Positions 53,722-61,731 of a DNA stretch of 64,000 nt are shown in pieces. Origin of the DNA: Acidovorax sp. CCYZU-2555. GTDB taxonomy: Bacteria; Pseudomonadota; Gammaproteobacteria; Burkholderiales; Burkholderiaceae_C. The DNA is taken from contig NZ_JAHCDD010000002.1 of NCBI RefSeq assembly GCF_018413525.1, forward strand, positions 62,001 through 126,000. Reading direction: 5' to 3'. The position numbers were made by a program, and so were the translations under genes. Each line of letters opens with the position of its first letter. Position 1 is the stretch's first letter. Below the pieces are notes generated by a model. The model was given only the letters and a program-made list of their open reading frames with translations, was not told the origin of the DNA and made no database searches.

Positions 53722-54393
53722 TCACTTGTTGCCGCGCATGGGCGAGCGCGGCCCATACAGCAGTCCGTTCGGGCCGCCCGCGGACAGCAGCCGCTGCGTG
53801 GCGATGCCGGCGACGTTGTGCGAGGCGTCGGTGGCCGTGCTCAGGATCTGATTGACCAGCGCGCTGATCAATATGCCGGCCGGGCCGCTGGCAGCGTTCT
53901 GCTTGTTTTCCTTGTTGGAGGCCGACGCTTCGCCGGACCACAGCAGCGCACCGGTGCGCAGATCCACCAACTGCGCTTGCGCGGTGACCACGGTGGCGCT
54001 GTCGATCACCAGATAGGTGCTGCCGTAGCGCGTGATCTTGATGCGCAGCGCGGCGTCGGCGCCGAAGATTTCCCTGAGCTTGGGGGCGGGAATCTCATGG
54101 ATGTCTTCAGCGATATGCATGCCGTTTTCGCGCAATGTTTCGGTCACCAGCGTCACGGGCATCACGTAGTAGCCGGCCTCGGCCAGTGGATACGTGGCAT
54201 GGGACAGCACGCTCGCCGTGGCCTGCACTTCGGGCGCTTCGTTGATGGGCGGAAGTACCAGGATAGATGCGGGGTTTGCGGCAAGGAAGGCGCTGTAATC
54301 GCGCGTGTGCGTGCTCGCGCATCCCGTGATCCAGACGCAGGCGAGAAGCCAGGCGCACCGCTGCAGCGCCTTGGGAATCGAAAGTGTTTGCAT
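53722..54393 (-). CDS. DUF799/GNA1162-family lipoprotein
   Basis: The 223-residue protein has a lipoprotein signal (WLLACVWITGCASTHTRD, lipobox with Cys) and belongs to the DUF799 family, which includes the neisserial surface lipoprotein GNA1162. It has LREIFGADAALRIKITRYGS and LRTGALLWSGEAS. DUF799 proteins occur with CsgG-like and DUF4810 lipoproteins; they are thought to act in envelope assembly or export but the function is unsettled. It starts one base after the DUF4810 stop. Confidence 0.88.
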   Translation of the reverse strand: MQTLSIPKALQRCAWLLACVWITGCASTHTRDYSAFLAANPASILVLPPINEAPEVQATASVLSHATYPLAEAGYYVMPVTLVTETLRENGMHIAEDIHEIPAPKLREIFGADAALRIKITRYGSTYLVIDSATVVTAQAQLVDLRTGALLWSGEASASNKENKQNAASGPAGILISALVNQILSTATDASHNVAGIATQRLLSAGGPNGLLYGPRSPMRGNK

Positions 54394-54394
54394 G

Positions 54395-54760
54395 TCAGGT
54401 CCCGTTCTTCTTCAGGTTGCCGATGAGGTAGTCGATGAACTGGGTCGACTCTGGAAACGCGGCCTTTTCGCGCTCCCAGGCATGCAGGACATCGTTGGTG
54501 CGGCCGGCTTTCAGATACAGCAGCCCGAGGTGGGCCTGATAGCCCGGCGGCAGCGCGGCATGCGTGCCGACGTTCTGCGCAATGCCTTTTTCCAGGGCCT
54601 GTATCTGTTGCTCGGGCGAGGCGTCGGCGTTCTTGAGGTAGCTGTACACCTGGGCCGGGTAGCCATTCCACTGGTAGAGCGGCTGTGGCGCGGCGCAGCC
54701 CAGCAGCAGCCCGGTTAGGCCCAGCGCCGCGGCCCGCAAAATGAGAGCGTTGGTTTTCAT
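54395..54760 (-). CDS. DUF4810-family lipoprotein
   Basis: The 121-residue protein has a lipoprotein signal (LGLTGLLLGCAAPQPLYQW) and a helical, TPR-like body (HLGLLYLKAGRTNDVLHAWE). DUF4810 lipoproteins are the middle member of CsgG-DUF4810-DUF799 operons. The gene is 11 bases after the CsgG-like gene and abuts the DUF799 gene. Confidence 0.87.
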   Translation of the reverse strand: MKTNALILRAAALGLTGLLLGCAAPQPLYQWNGYPAQVYSYLKNADASPEQQIQALEKGIAQNVGTHAALPPGYQAHLGLLYLKAGRTNDVLHAWEREKAAFPESTQFIDYLIGNLKKNGT

Positions 54761-54771
54761 GCGCCGGCCTT

Positions 54772-55461
54772 TCAGCGTGGGGCCGCGGACAGTGCGGGCA
54801 GCAGGCCCGCGTCCACGGCTTCGCCCAGGCGATCGGTGGCTTCGCGTATCGCCAGGTCGAGGACCTTGCCGTTGAGCGTGGCGTCGTAGCTGGCGCTGCC
54901 GCCAAAGCCGATGATTTCGCGGTTCGACAGCTGGTATTCACCCGAGCCCTGGACCGAGCGCACGACTTCCGCGGTGCGGATGTCGACGATGCTCAGCGTG
55001 ACCTTGGCGTAGGCGATCTGGGTCTTGCCGCGGCCCAGCACGCCGAAGAACTGCTTGTCGCCGACTTCCTTGCGGCCGAACTCGGAGACAGCGCCCGTCA
55101 CGACGTAATCGGCGCTCTTGAGTTGCTGGGCGCTGCCGCGCAGATTGGCTTCGAACTGGGTCTCGGCCATGTTGTCGCGGTCCAGCACATTGAAGCGCTG
55201 GGTCTGCTGCAGATGGCTGATGAGAATGGTCTTTGCCTGGCTGCCGAGGCTATCGACGCCGGAGGAAAAAGCGCCGCGCATGAAGCTCGAGCGGTTGTCG
55301 AACTTGCCCACGGCAATCGGGCGGCGCGGGCCCTGGTAGCTGCGCGTGGCCGCCTTGGTCTGGGAGACGGTCAGGGCCTGGGAAGTCTCCGTCGCGCAGC
55401 CTGCCAGAATCAAGGGAGCGCAGAGGGCGGCACAGGCAGTGAGCAAGAGAAGTGGACGCAT
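54772..55461 (-). CDS. CsgG/HfaB-family outer-membrane lipoprotein
   Basis: CsgG forms an outer-membrane ring that secretes curli; HfaB in Caulobacter attaches the holdfast. The 229-residue protein has a lipobox (ALCAPLILAGCAT), the segment RRPIAVGKFDNRSSFMRG and LISHLQQTQRFNVLDRDNMA, and GYxxSNREIIGFGGSASYDA-type ending of the CsgG fold. No curli subunit gene is nearby, so it probably exports or assembles something else with DUF4810 and DUF799. Confidence 0.88.
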   Translation of the reverse strand: MRPLLLLTACAALCAPLILAGCATETSQALTVSQTKAATRSYQGPRRPIAVGKFDNRSSFMRGAFSSGVDSLGSQAKTILISHLQQTQRFNVLDRDNMAETQFEANLRGSAQQLKSADYVVTGAVSEFGRKEVGDKQFFGVLGRGKTQIAYAKVTLSIVDIRTAEVVRSVQGSGEYQLSNREIIGFGGSASYDATLNGKVLDLAIREATDRLGEAVDAGLLPALSAAPR

Positions 55462-55508
55462 GATGGTGATGTCGGTTGATTGATAAATAAATGATAATTA
55501 GATATTTG

Positions 55509-55523
55509 ATAGTTTTCAACTAT
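55509..55523. promoter_or_regulatory. palindrome ATAGTT-TTC-AACTAT in AT-rich divergent region
   Basis: The 150 bases between the CsgG-like gene and the monooxygenase gene are much richer in A and T than the surroundings. A perfect 15-base palindrome at 55509-55523 is a candidate operator for one of the divergent genes, regulator unknown. Confidence 0.45.
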
Positions 55524-55611
55524 TAAAATCAAAACCTCGTCATCGCCTACAAAACGGCTGATGCGTGAGGAACACACTGGGCTGTCGCCACTGCTTTTGG
55601 GGGCTGCGGCC

Positions 55612-57141
55612 ATGAACCTCCATGACAATGTCCTGATCGTCGGCGCCGGCCCGACCGGCCTGGTGCTTGCGCTGTGGCTCACCGCGCAAGGCGTCAAGGT
55701 GCGCATCGTCGACAAGACCCGCGCGCCCGCAACCACTTCGCGCGCGCTGGCCGTGCAGGCGCGCACGCTCGAGCTGTACCGTCAGCTCGACCTGACCGAT
55801 GCCGTGCTGGCCGCGGGCCACCGCAATCCGGCAATCAACCTCTGGACCAGCGGCGCCAAGCGCGCGACGCTGCGCTTTGGCACGGCCGGCCAGTCACTCA
55901 CGCGCTATCCCTTTGTGCTGATCTATCCGCAGGACCGCCATGAGCGCCTGCTGATCGCGCGCCTGCAAGCGCTGGGCATCGCCGTGGAGCGCCAGACCGA
56001 GTGCCTGGGCTTCGAAGCGCATGACGACCATGTGGTGGTGCAGCTGCGCACGGCCGACGGCCGCGAGCAGTGCTGCACGGCGGCCTATGTCGCGGGCTGC
56101 GACGGCGCGCGTTCCATCGTTCGCCACCAGATGGGCACGGCATTTCCCGGCGGCACCTATGGCAAGTTTTTCTACGTGGCCGATGTGCAGGCCCGCGGGC
56201 CGGCCGCCAACGGCGACATCAATATCGCGCTCGACAACGCCGATTTCGTCGCCTGGCTGGCGTACAACGACCAGGGGCAGGGCCGGCTGATCGGTGTGCT
56301 CGACGACGACGACGGAGCCGACCGCGCCGAGACGCTGACTTTCGACGATGTAGCCCACCGCGCCATCGCGCGCATCGGGCTCGAGGTGGTCAAGGTCCAC
56401 TGGTTCTCGACCTATCGCGTACACCACCGCGTCACCGATCATTACCGCCAGGGGCGGGCCTTCCTGGTCGGCGATGCCGCGCATATCCACAGCCCTGCCG
56501 GCGGCCAGGGAATGAACACCGGCATAGGCGACGCGATCAACCTCGCCTGGAAAATCGCCGCCGTGCTGCGCCACGGCGCGCCCGACACGCTGCTCGACAG
56601 CTATGAAGCCGAGCGCCGCGCGTTCGCGCTGCGCCTGGTCGAAACCACCGACCGCGTGTTCCAGTTCATCACCGCCGAGGGCGCGTTCGCCGACTTCGTG
56701 CGCACGCGCATCGCGCCCATCGTCGCGCCGCTGGCCTATGGCATCGATGACGTGCGCGAGTACCTGTTTCGCCTGCTGTCCCAGACGCTGATCAGCTACC
56801 ACGACAGCCCGATCAGCGAAGGCCAGGCCGGCGAAGTGCGCGGCGGCGATCGTCTGCCCTGGGTGCGCGAAGACGACAACTACGGCCCGCTGTCCGCAAT
56901 GGCGTGGCAGGTGCATGTCTACGGCGCGGCGCGCGAAGAGCTCGCCGCCTGGTGCGCCGTGCAGGGCATCGCCTTGCAGCCCTTCGAATTCGGGCCGCCG
57001 CATGCGGCCGTGGGACTGCAGCGCGACGCCGCCTACCTGCTGCGGCCCGACGGCCATGTCGGCTGTGCCGATCCCTATGGCGGCCCGGCCCGGCTCGAAA
57101 GCTATCTGCGGCGCTGCCTGCGCCAGGCTGGCGCGGCGTAA
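55612..57141 (+). CDS. FAD-dependent aromatic hydroxylase (PheA/TfdB/MhpA family)
   Basis: The 509-residue flavoprotein has the FAD fingerprint VLIVGAGPTGLVLALWLT at residues 7-24, the DG-type segment CDGARSIVRHQMG and the GD motif FLVGDAAHIHSPAGGQGMNT near residue 287. It would hydroxylate an aromatic ring using NAD(P)H and oxygen. The C-terminal domain is shorter than in phenol hydroxylases but ends with a typical LLRPDGHVGCADPYGG. The class V aminotransferase gene follows after 65 bases. The substrate is not known. Confidence 0.87.
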   Translation: MNLHDNVLIVGAGPTGLVLALWLTAQGVKVRIVDKTRAPATTSRALAVQARTLELYRQLDLTDAVLAAGHRNPAINLWTSGAKRATLRFGTAGQSLTRYPFVLIYPQDRHERLLIARLQALGIAVERQTECLGFEAHDDHVVVQLRTADGREQCCTAAYVAGCDGARSIVRHQMGTAFPGGTYGKFFYVADVQARGPAANGDINIALDNADFVAWLAYNDQGQGRLIGVLDDDDGADRAETLTFDDVAHRAIARIGLEVVKVHWFSTYRVHHRVTDHYRQGRAFLVGDAAHIHSPAGGQGMNTGIGDAINLAWKIAAVLRHGAPDTLLDSYEAERRAFALRLVETTDRVFQFITAEGAFADFVRTRIAPIVAPLAYGIDDVREYLFRLLSQTLISYHDSPISEGQAGEVRGGDRLPWVREDDNYGPLSAMAWQVHVYGAAREELAAWCAVQGIALQPFEFGPPHAAVGLQRDAAYLLRPDGHVGCADPYGGPARLESYLRRCLRQAGAA

Positions 57142-57206
57142 CGGCAGCGCTCGCCTGGCCGTTCCTCTGCGCTATGCTGGGCGGCCTCTGCGTACCTGCT
57201 TTCGTG

Positions 57207-58343
57207 ATGCACTATCTCAACCATGCCGCCTGCGGCCCGCTGGCCGACGCCGCACTCCATGCCATGCACGGCCACGCGCTGTGCGAACAGCAACTCGGCG
57301 GCTACGGCGCCGCCCGGGCCGCGCAGGCCGGGCTGGCCCAGGTCTACCAGGGCATTGCGGCAGCGATCCATGCGTCGCCGCAGGACATCGCGCTGACCCA
57401 GGGCAACAGCGACGGCTGGAGCCGCGTGGTCGAGGCGATGGACTGGCGCGGCGGCGGGCGCATTCTGGTGCCGCGCAGCGAATGGGGCGGCAATCTGGGC
57501 CTGCTGATGGCGCTGGCGCAACGCCACGGCGTGCAGGTCGAGGAAATTCCCAGCGACGCGCACGGCGCGGTCGATCTGGACGCGCTCGAAGCGCTGCTGC
57601 GCACACCCGCGAGCCTGGTGGTGCTGACCTGGATGCCGGCCAACGGCCCGCTGGTCCAGCCCGCGCAGGCCGTGGGCAGCCTGTGCGCGCGCTTTGGCGT
57701 GCCCTTGCTGATCGACGCCGCACAGGCCGTGGGCCAATGGCCGGTCGATGTGCGCAGCCTGCAATGCGCGGCGCTCACGGCGCCGGGGCGCAAGTGGCTG
57801 CGCGGCCCGCGCGGCACGGGTTTTGTCTACGTTCGCCCCGACTTCCTGGCGCGCCTGCGGCCGCTGGGCGCCGATCATTTCGCGCGCCCCTGGCAAGGCG
57901 AAAACACCTGGGCCTACCGCGACGATGCGCGCCGATTGGAGCCGTCAGAAGCGTCGGTTGCGCTGCGGCTGGGTCTGGGCGCGGCGGTTGCCGAGTGGGC
58001 GGCCGTGGGCATGGATCACATCCAGGTGCAGATTCAGCAGCGCGCCGACTGGCTGCGCGACCGGCTCGATACCTTGCCCGGCGTTCAGGCGCTGCGCGCC
58101 GGGCCGCATGCCTCGTCGGGCATCGTGACGCTGAGCTGTGCCGGCCATGGCGCGGCGGCCCTGCACCAGGCGCTGCAGCAGCGCGGCGTCAAAGCCGCGA
58201 TCAGTCCGCTGGCGTTCACGCCCTGGGAAATGCAGGCGCGCGGCTTCGATGCCTTGCTGCGGCTTTCGCCAGGCCACGACACGCCGTGGGACAGCCTGCA
58301 GTACGCCTGCGATGCGCTGGAGGAGTTTCTGCGCGCGCGGTGA
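57207..58343 (+). CDS. class V aminotransferase-fold PLP enzyme
   Basis: The 378-residue enzyme begins HYLNHAACGPLADAALHAMH, has the PLP-Asp segment LLIDAAQAVGQWPVDV and Schiff-base Lys196 in APGRKWLRGPRGTGFVYV. It belongs with cysteine-desulfurase-like and isopenicillin-N-epimerase-like proteins; some members are sulfoxide lyases such as EgtE. The ATG at 57207 matches where homologues start; an in-frame ATG at 57174 adds a hydrophobic stretch that I doubt. Its function beside a flavin monooxygenase is unclear. Confidence 0.83.
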   Translation: MHYLNHAACGPLADAALHAMHGHALCEQQLGGYGAARAAQAGLAQVYQGIAAAIHASPQDIALTQGNSDGWSRVVEAMDWRGGGRILVPRSEWGGNLGLLMALAQRHGVQVEEIPSDAHGAVDLDALEALLRTPASLVVLTWMPANGPLVQPAQAVGSLCARFGVPLLIDAAQAVGQWPVDVRSLQCAALTAPGRKWLRGPRGTGFVYVRPDFLARLRPLGADHFARPWQGENTWAYRDDARRLEPSEASVALRLGLGAAVAEWAAVGMDHIQVQIQQRADWLRDRLDTLPGVQALRAGPHASSGIVTLSCAGHGAAALHQALQQRGVKAAISPLAFTPWEMQARGFDALLRLSPGHDTPWDSLQYACDALEEFLRAR

Positions 58344-58349
58344 GGGGCT

Positions 58350-59009
58350 TCAGGGAATCCTGAGGCCCGCGATCGCCGCCAGGCAGAACTGGGTCATGGT
58401 CTCGACCTGATGGTCCAGCGTGCGCGAACGGCTGGCTTTCATGGGCGCGGGTCGGCGGTGCACGCGCAGGATGGCCAGGCCGTGTATCGATGACCACAGC
58501 ATCTGCAGCGCGTCCGCATGCGGCATCGCGCATTGCGCGGGCGGCGGCAGCAGGGGCTGGGCGATTTCACAGAACAGCAGATACGAAGCCCGGCCTTGTT
58601 CGGCGAGTTCGGGGTATTGCAGCCGGTTGCCCAGGCCAGGGCCCAGCATCAGTTCGAACAGCGAGCCGTTGGCCTGGGCGAACTCCACATAGCCGCGCAC
58701 CAGCGCATGCATGCGGCCCTGTTCGTCGTCGGCGGGCAGCTTGGCGAGGTAGCTGCGGCGCAGCGCGATCAGTTCACGAAAGCCTTGCGCCGCCATGGCC
58801 GCGAGCAGGCCGTCCTTGTCGCCGAAGTGGTGCGCCGGCGCGCCCACCGAGACGCCCGCGGACTTGGCGATCTGGCGCAGGCTCAGCTGGTCCAGGCTGA
58901 CTTCGCGCAGCAGCGCGACGCCCCATTGCACCAGGGATTCGCGCAGATTGCCGTGGTGCCACTGTCCCTGCGGCTTGACGGCGGGAGCGTTGGGTTTGTC
59001 AGGCGTCAT
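58350..59009 (-). CDS. TetR-family regulator
   Basis: The 219-residue regulator has an N-terminal helix-turn-helix, LSLRQIAKSAGVSVGAPAHH followed by FGDKDGLL, and a C-terminal ligand domain of TetR_C_33-like type (YVEFAQANGSLFELMLGPGL). It is head-to-head with an acyl-CoA ligase gene, so an acyl-CoA inducer is likely. The divergent region has three palindromes. Confidence 0.9.
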   Translation of the reverse strand: MTPDKPNAPAVKPQGQWHHGNLRESLVQWGVALLREVSLDQLSLRQIAKSAGVSVGAPAHHFGDKDGLLAAMAAQGFRELIALRRSYLAKLPADDEQGRMHALVRGYVEFAQANGSLFELMLGPGLGNRLQYPELAEQGRASYLLFCEIAQPLLPPPAQCAMPHADALQMLWSSIHGLAILRVHRRPAPMKASRSRTLDHQVETMTQFCLAAIAGLRIP

Positions 59010-59048
59010 TCCATCCTCTTCGCACTCGCGTGTCCGCCGAGTCTAGTC

Positions 59049-59083
59049 ATGTCGGAGACATTTGCTATCTTCTTCGTAGCAAA
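59049..59083. promoter_or_regulatory. two adjacent palindromes in the TetR promoter region
   Basis: ATGTC-GGA-GACAT at 59049-59061 shares its last base with TTTGCTA-N9-TAGCAAA at 59061-59083. Both are perfect inverted repeats within 75 bases of the TetR start codon and could be autoregulatory sites. Confidence 0.4.
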
Positions 59084-59136
59084 ACCAAGGGAAGTCCCTA
59101 GGGCCCGGGCCCTGGGCGCAGCGGATTCTATCGGTT

Positions 59137-59157
59137 AAATTGAACACTGTTCAGTTT
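59137..59157. promoter_or_regulatory. likely TetR operator AAA-N-TGAACA-N-TGTTCA-N-TTT
   Basis: A 21-base palindrome with a perfect TGAACA-C-TGTTCA core (59141-59153) and symmetrical AAA/TTT flanks lies 28 bases upstream of the ligase ATG at 59185. Size and form fit a TetR-family operator that blocks the ligase promoter. Confidence 0.65.
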
Positions 59158-59184
59158 GCGCGGCATGGCGAGTTCGGAGAGAAA

Positions 59185-60690
59185 ATGATTCCTTCCCTGG
59201 TCTTTGGAAATCAGCACTGGAGCAAAGCGGCGCTCGCGCTTTTGGCCGACCGTGTGTCGCGCAGCCTGCAGGCGCTGGGCGTGAAGGAAGGCGGCACGGT
59301 CGCCGTCATGCTCAAGAACAGCCCCAGCTATGTGGCCACCGTCATCGCCTGCAAGCGCGCGGGCGTCTACCTGGTTTCGCTCAACTGGCACTTCAAGGCC
59401 GGCGAAGTCGAGTTCCTGCTCAAGGACAGCGGCGCCCAGGCGCTGGTGGTGCACGAAGACCTGGTCGATGCGATTCGCGCCGGCGTTCCCGATGGCGTGG
59501 CGCTGCTCGTCGCGCCGCTGCAGGAAGATGCCGACAACGTCGCCAGCCAGGTCTGGCCCGCGCTGGGCCAGCAGGGCGAGATGCTGCCCGAGAGCCAGCG
59601 CTTTCCATTCAACGCCGTGGTCTACACCTCGGGCACCACGGGCAAGCCCAAGGGCGTGCGCCGCCTGCCGGTCGCGCCCGAGATGCGCTCCCAGGTCGAT
59701 GCCGAAGCCGCCAAGGTGCCGGGCGCGGTCTACGGCACCACGCCCGCATCGGTGGCGCTGCTGAGCGCGCCCATGTACCACAGCGCCACCATGTCGTTTG
59801 TGTCGCACGCCTGCGCGGTGGGCGCGACGCTGGTGCTCGAGCCCAGCTTCAAGCCCGAGCGCACGCTGCAGCTGATCGCCGATCACCGGGTCACCCATGC
59901 CTACCTCGTGCCCACCATGTACCAGCGGCTGCTGGCGCTGCCCGACGAAGTGCGCGCGGCCTACGATCTGTCTTCGCTGCAGCAGGTGTCTTCCACTGGC
60001 TCGCCCTGCGCGCGCGAACTCAAGCTGCGCATGATCGACTGGTTCGGCCCGACCATCACCGAAGCCTATGGTTCGAGCGAGGCCGGCTACACCACCTTCA
60101 TCACCGCCAGCGAATGGCTGGCCAAGCCCGGCTCCGCGGGCAAGGCGCTGGGCAGCGCCCAACTGTCCATCGTCGGCGACGACGGCCGGGAGCTGCCGCG
60201 CGGCGAGATCGGCCTGATCTACGTGCGCCAGCCGGCCATGCCCGATTTCACTTACATCGGCCGCGAAGACGATCGCCAGTCGATCAGCCGCGACGGCCTG
60301 GTGACGCTGGGCGACATGGGTTTCATCGATGACGACGGCTATCTGTTCATCTGCGACCGCAAGTCGGACATGGTGATTTCGGGCGGCGTGAACATCTACC
60401 CCGCCGAAGTCGAGGCCAGCATTCTGACCATGGCCGAAGTCAGCGATGTCGCGGTGTTCGGCATTCCCGACGCCGAGTTCGGCGAGTCCATGGCCGCCGC
60501 GGTGCAGCTCAAGGAAGGCTGCACGCTGGAGCCGGCCACCATACAGCAGCGCCTGCGCGAGAAGATCGCCAACTACAAGATTCCGCAGACCATCACTTTC
60601 CACGACAGCCTGCCGCGCGAAGACACCGGCAAGATTTTCAAGCGCCTGCTGCGCGCGCCCTATTGGGCCGGCGTCGACCGCCGCATCTGA
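59185..60690 (+). CDS. AMP-dependent acyl-CoA ligase
   Basis: The 501-residue ligase has P-loop VYTSGTTGKPKGVRRLP, TEAYGSSEAGYTTFI, hinge LFICDRKSDMVISGGVNIYP and C-terminal lysine LPREDTGKIFKRLLRAPYW. The ATG at 59185 has a GGAGA site; a TTG at 59140 would start inside the operator palindrome and is rejected. It is followed by nitronate monooxygenase and Bug-receptor genes. A branched, short or aromatic acid substrate is possible. Confidence 0.9.
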   Translation: MIPSLVFGNQHWSKAALALLADRVSRSLQALGVKEGGTVAVMLKNSPSYVATVIACKRAGVYLVSLNWHFKAGEVEFLLKDSGAQALVVHEDLVDAIRAGVPDGVALLVAPLQEDADNVASQVWPALGQQGEMLPESQRFPFNAVVYTSGTTGKPKGVRRLPVAPEMRSQVDAEAAKVPGAVYGTTPASVALLSAPMYHSATMSFVSHACAVGATLVLEPSFKPERTLQLIADHRVTHAYLVPTMYQRLLALPDEVRAAYDLSSLQQVSSTGSPCARELKLRMIDWFGPTITEAYGSSEAGYTTFITASEWLAKPGSAGKALGSAQLSIVGDDGRELPRGEIGLIYVRQPAMPDFTYIGREDDRQSISRDGLVTLGDMGFIDDDGYLFICDRKSDMVISGGVNIYPAEVEASILTMAEVSDVAVFGIPDAEFGESMAAAVQLKEGCTLEPATIQQRLREKIANYKIPQTITFHDSLPREDTGKIFKRLLRAPYWAGVDRRI

Positions 60691-60714
60691 ACCCCGACAT
60701 CACCAGGACACCCC

Positions 60715-61686
60715 ATGGCCTTGCCTTCCACGCTCAAAGACAAGCTGCGCCTTCCCTTGATCGCCGCGCCGCTGTTCATCATTTCCACGCCCGATCTGGT
60801 CATTGCCCAGTGCAAGGCCGGCATCGTGGGCTCGTTTCCCGCGCTCAATGCCCGGCCGGCCGACCAGCTCGAAGTCTGGCTGGAACGCATCACGTCGGAA
60901 CTCGCCGAATACGACCGCCAGAACCCCGACCAGCCTTCGGCGCCGTTCGCCGTCAACCAGATCGTGCACAAGAGCAATGACAGGCTGGACCACGACATGG
61001 AAGTCTGCGCGCGCTTCAAGGTGCCCATCGTCATTTCGTCTCTGGGCGCGCGCAAGGAAATCAACGATGCCGTGCACGCCTGGGGCGGCATCGTGCTGCA
61101 CGACGTGATCGACAACAAGTTCGCGAAGAAAGCCATAGAGAAGGGCGCCGACGGCCTGATCGCCGTCGCTGCTGGCGCGGGCGGCCACGCGGGTGCGCAG
61201 TCGCCGTTTGCGCTGCTGCAGGAAATCCGCCAATGGTTCGACGGCCCGCTGGCGCTGTCGGGCTCGATCTCCAGCGGCCGGGCGATTCTCACGGCCCAGG
61301 TCATGGGCGCCGACCTGGCCTATATGGGCTCGGCCTTCATCGCCACGCAGGAAGCCAATGCCGTCGACGGCCACAAGCAGATGATCGTCGACAGCGCGGC
61401 CAATGACGTGGTCTACACCAACCTGATCACGGGCGTGCACGGCAACTACCTCAAGCCATCGATGGCGCGCGCCGGCCTGGACCCCGACAACCTGCCCGTG
61501 GGCGACGTGAGCCAGATGAACTGGGCCGCGGGCAAGCCCAAGGCCTGGAAAGACATCTGGGGCTGCGGCCATGGCATTGGCGTGCTCACCGAAATCCAGC
61601 CCGCGGGCGTTTTCATCGCCGGGCTCGCGCAGCAGTATCGCGAAGCCTGCCTGTCCACACAGCAACTGATTGCCGCGCGCGCCTGA
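60715..61686 (+). CDS. nitronate monooxygenase family protein
   Basis: The 323-residue FMN enzyme resembles class II nitronate monooxygenases (2-nitropropane dioxygenase family). Motifs are LPLIAAPLFIISTPDLVIAQ, a phosphate-binding segment AVAAGAGGHAGAQSPFALLQ and LALSGSISSGRAI with MGADLAYMGSAFIAT. Many such enzymes have roles other than nitroalkane oxidation. It starts 24 bases after the ligase stop and is probably co-transcribed. Confidence 0.88.
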   Translation: MALPSTLKDKLRLPLIAAPLFIISTPDLVIAQCKAGIVGSFPALNARPADQLEVWLERITSELAEYDRQNPDQPSAPFAVNQIVHKSNDRLDHDMEVCARFKVPIVISSLGARKEINDAVHAWGGIVLHDVIDNKFAKKAIEKGADGLIAVAAGAGGHAGAQSPFALLQEIRQWFDGPLALSGSISSGRAILTAQVMGADLAYMGSAFIATQEANAVDGHKQMIVDSAANDVVYTNLITGVHGNYLKPSMARAGLDPDNLPVGDVSQMNWAAGKPKAWKDIWGCGHGIGVLTEIQPAGVFIAGLAQQYREACLSTQQLIAARA

Positions 61687-61731
61687 GGCGCCGGCATTCG
61701 GCAATTACCAATTACAAGCAGGAGACAAGAC

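Noticed and set aside
59140-59184. TTG start for the acyl-CoA ligase at 59140
   Set aside because: It would place the start in the TGAACA-C-TGTTCA palindrome; the ATG at 59185 has a ribosome site and fits the family N-terminus.
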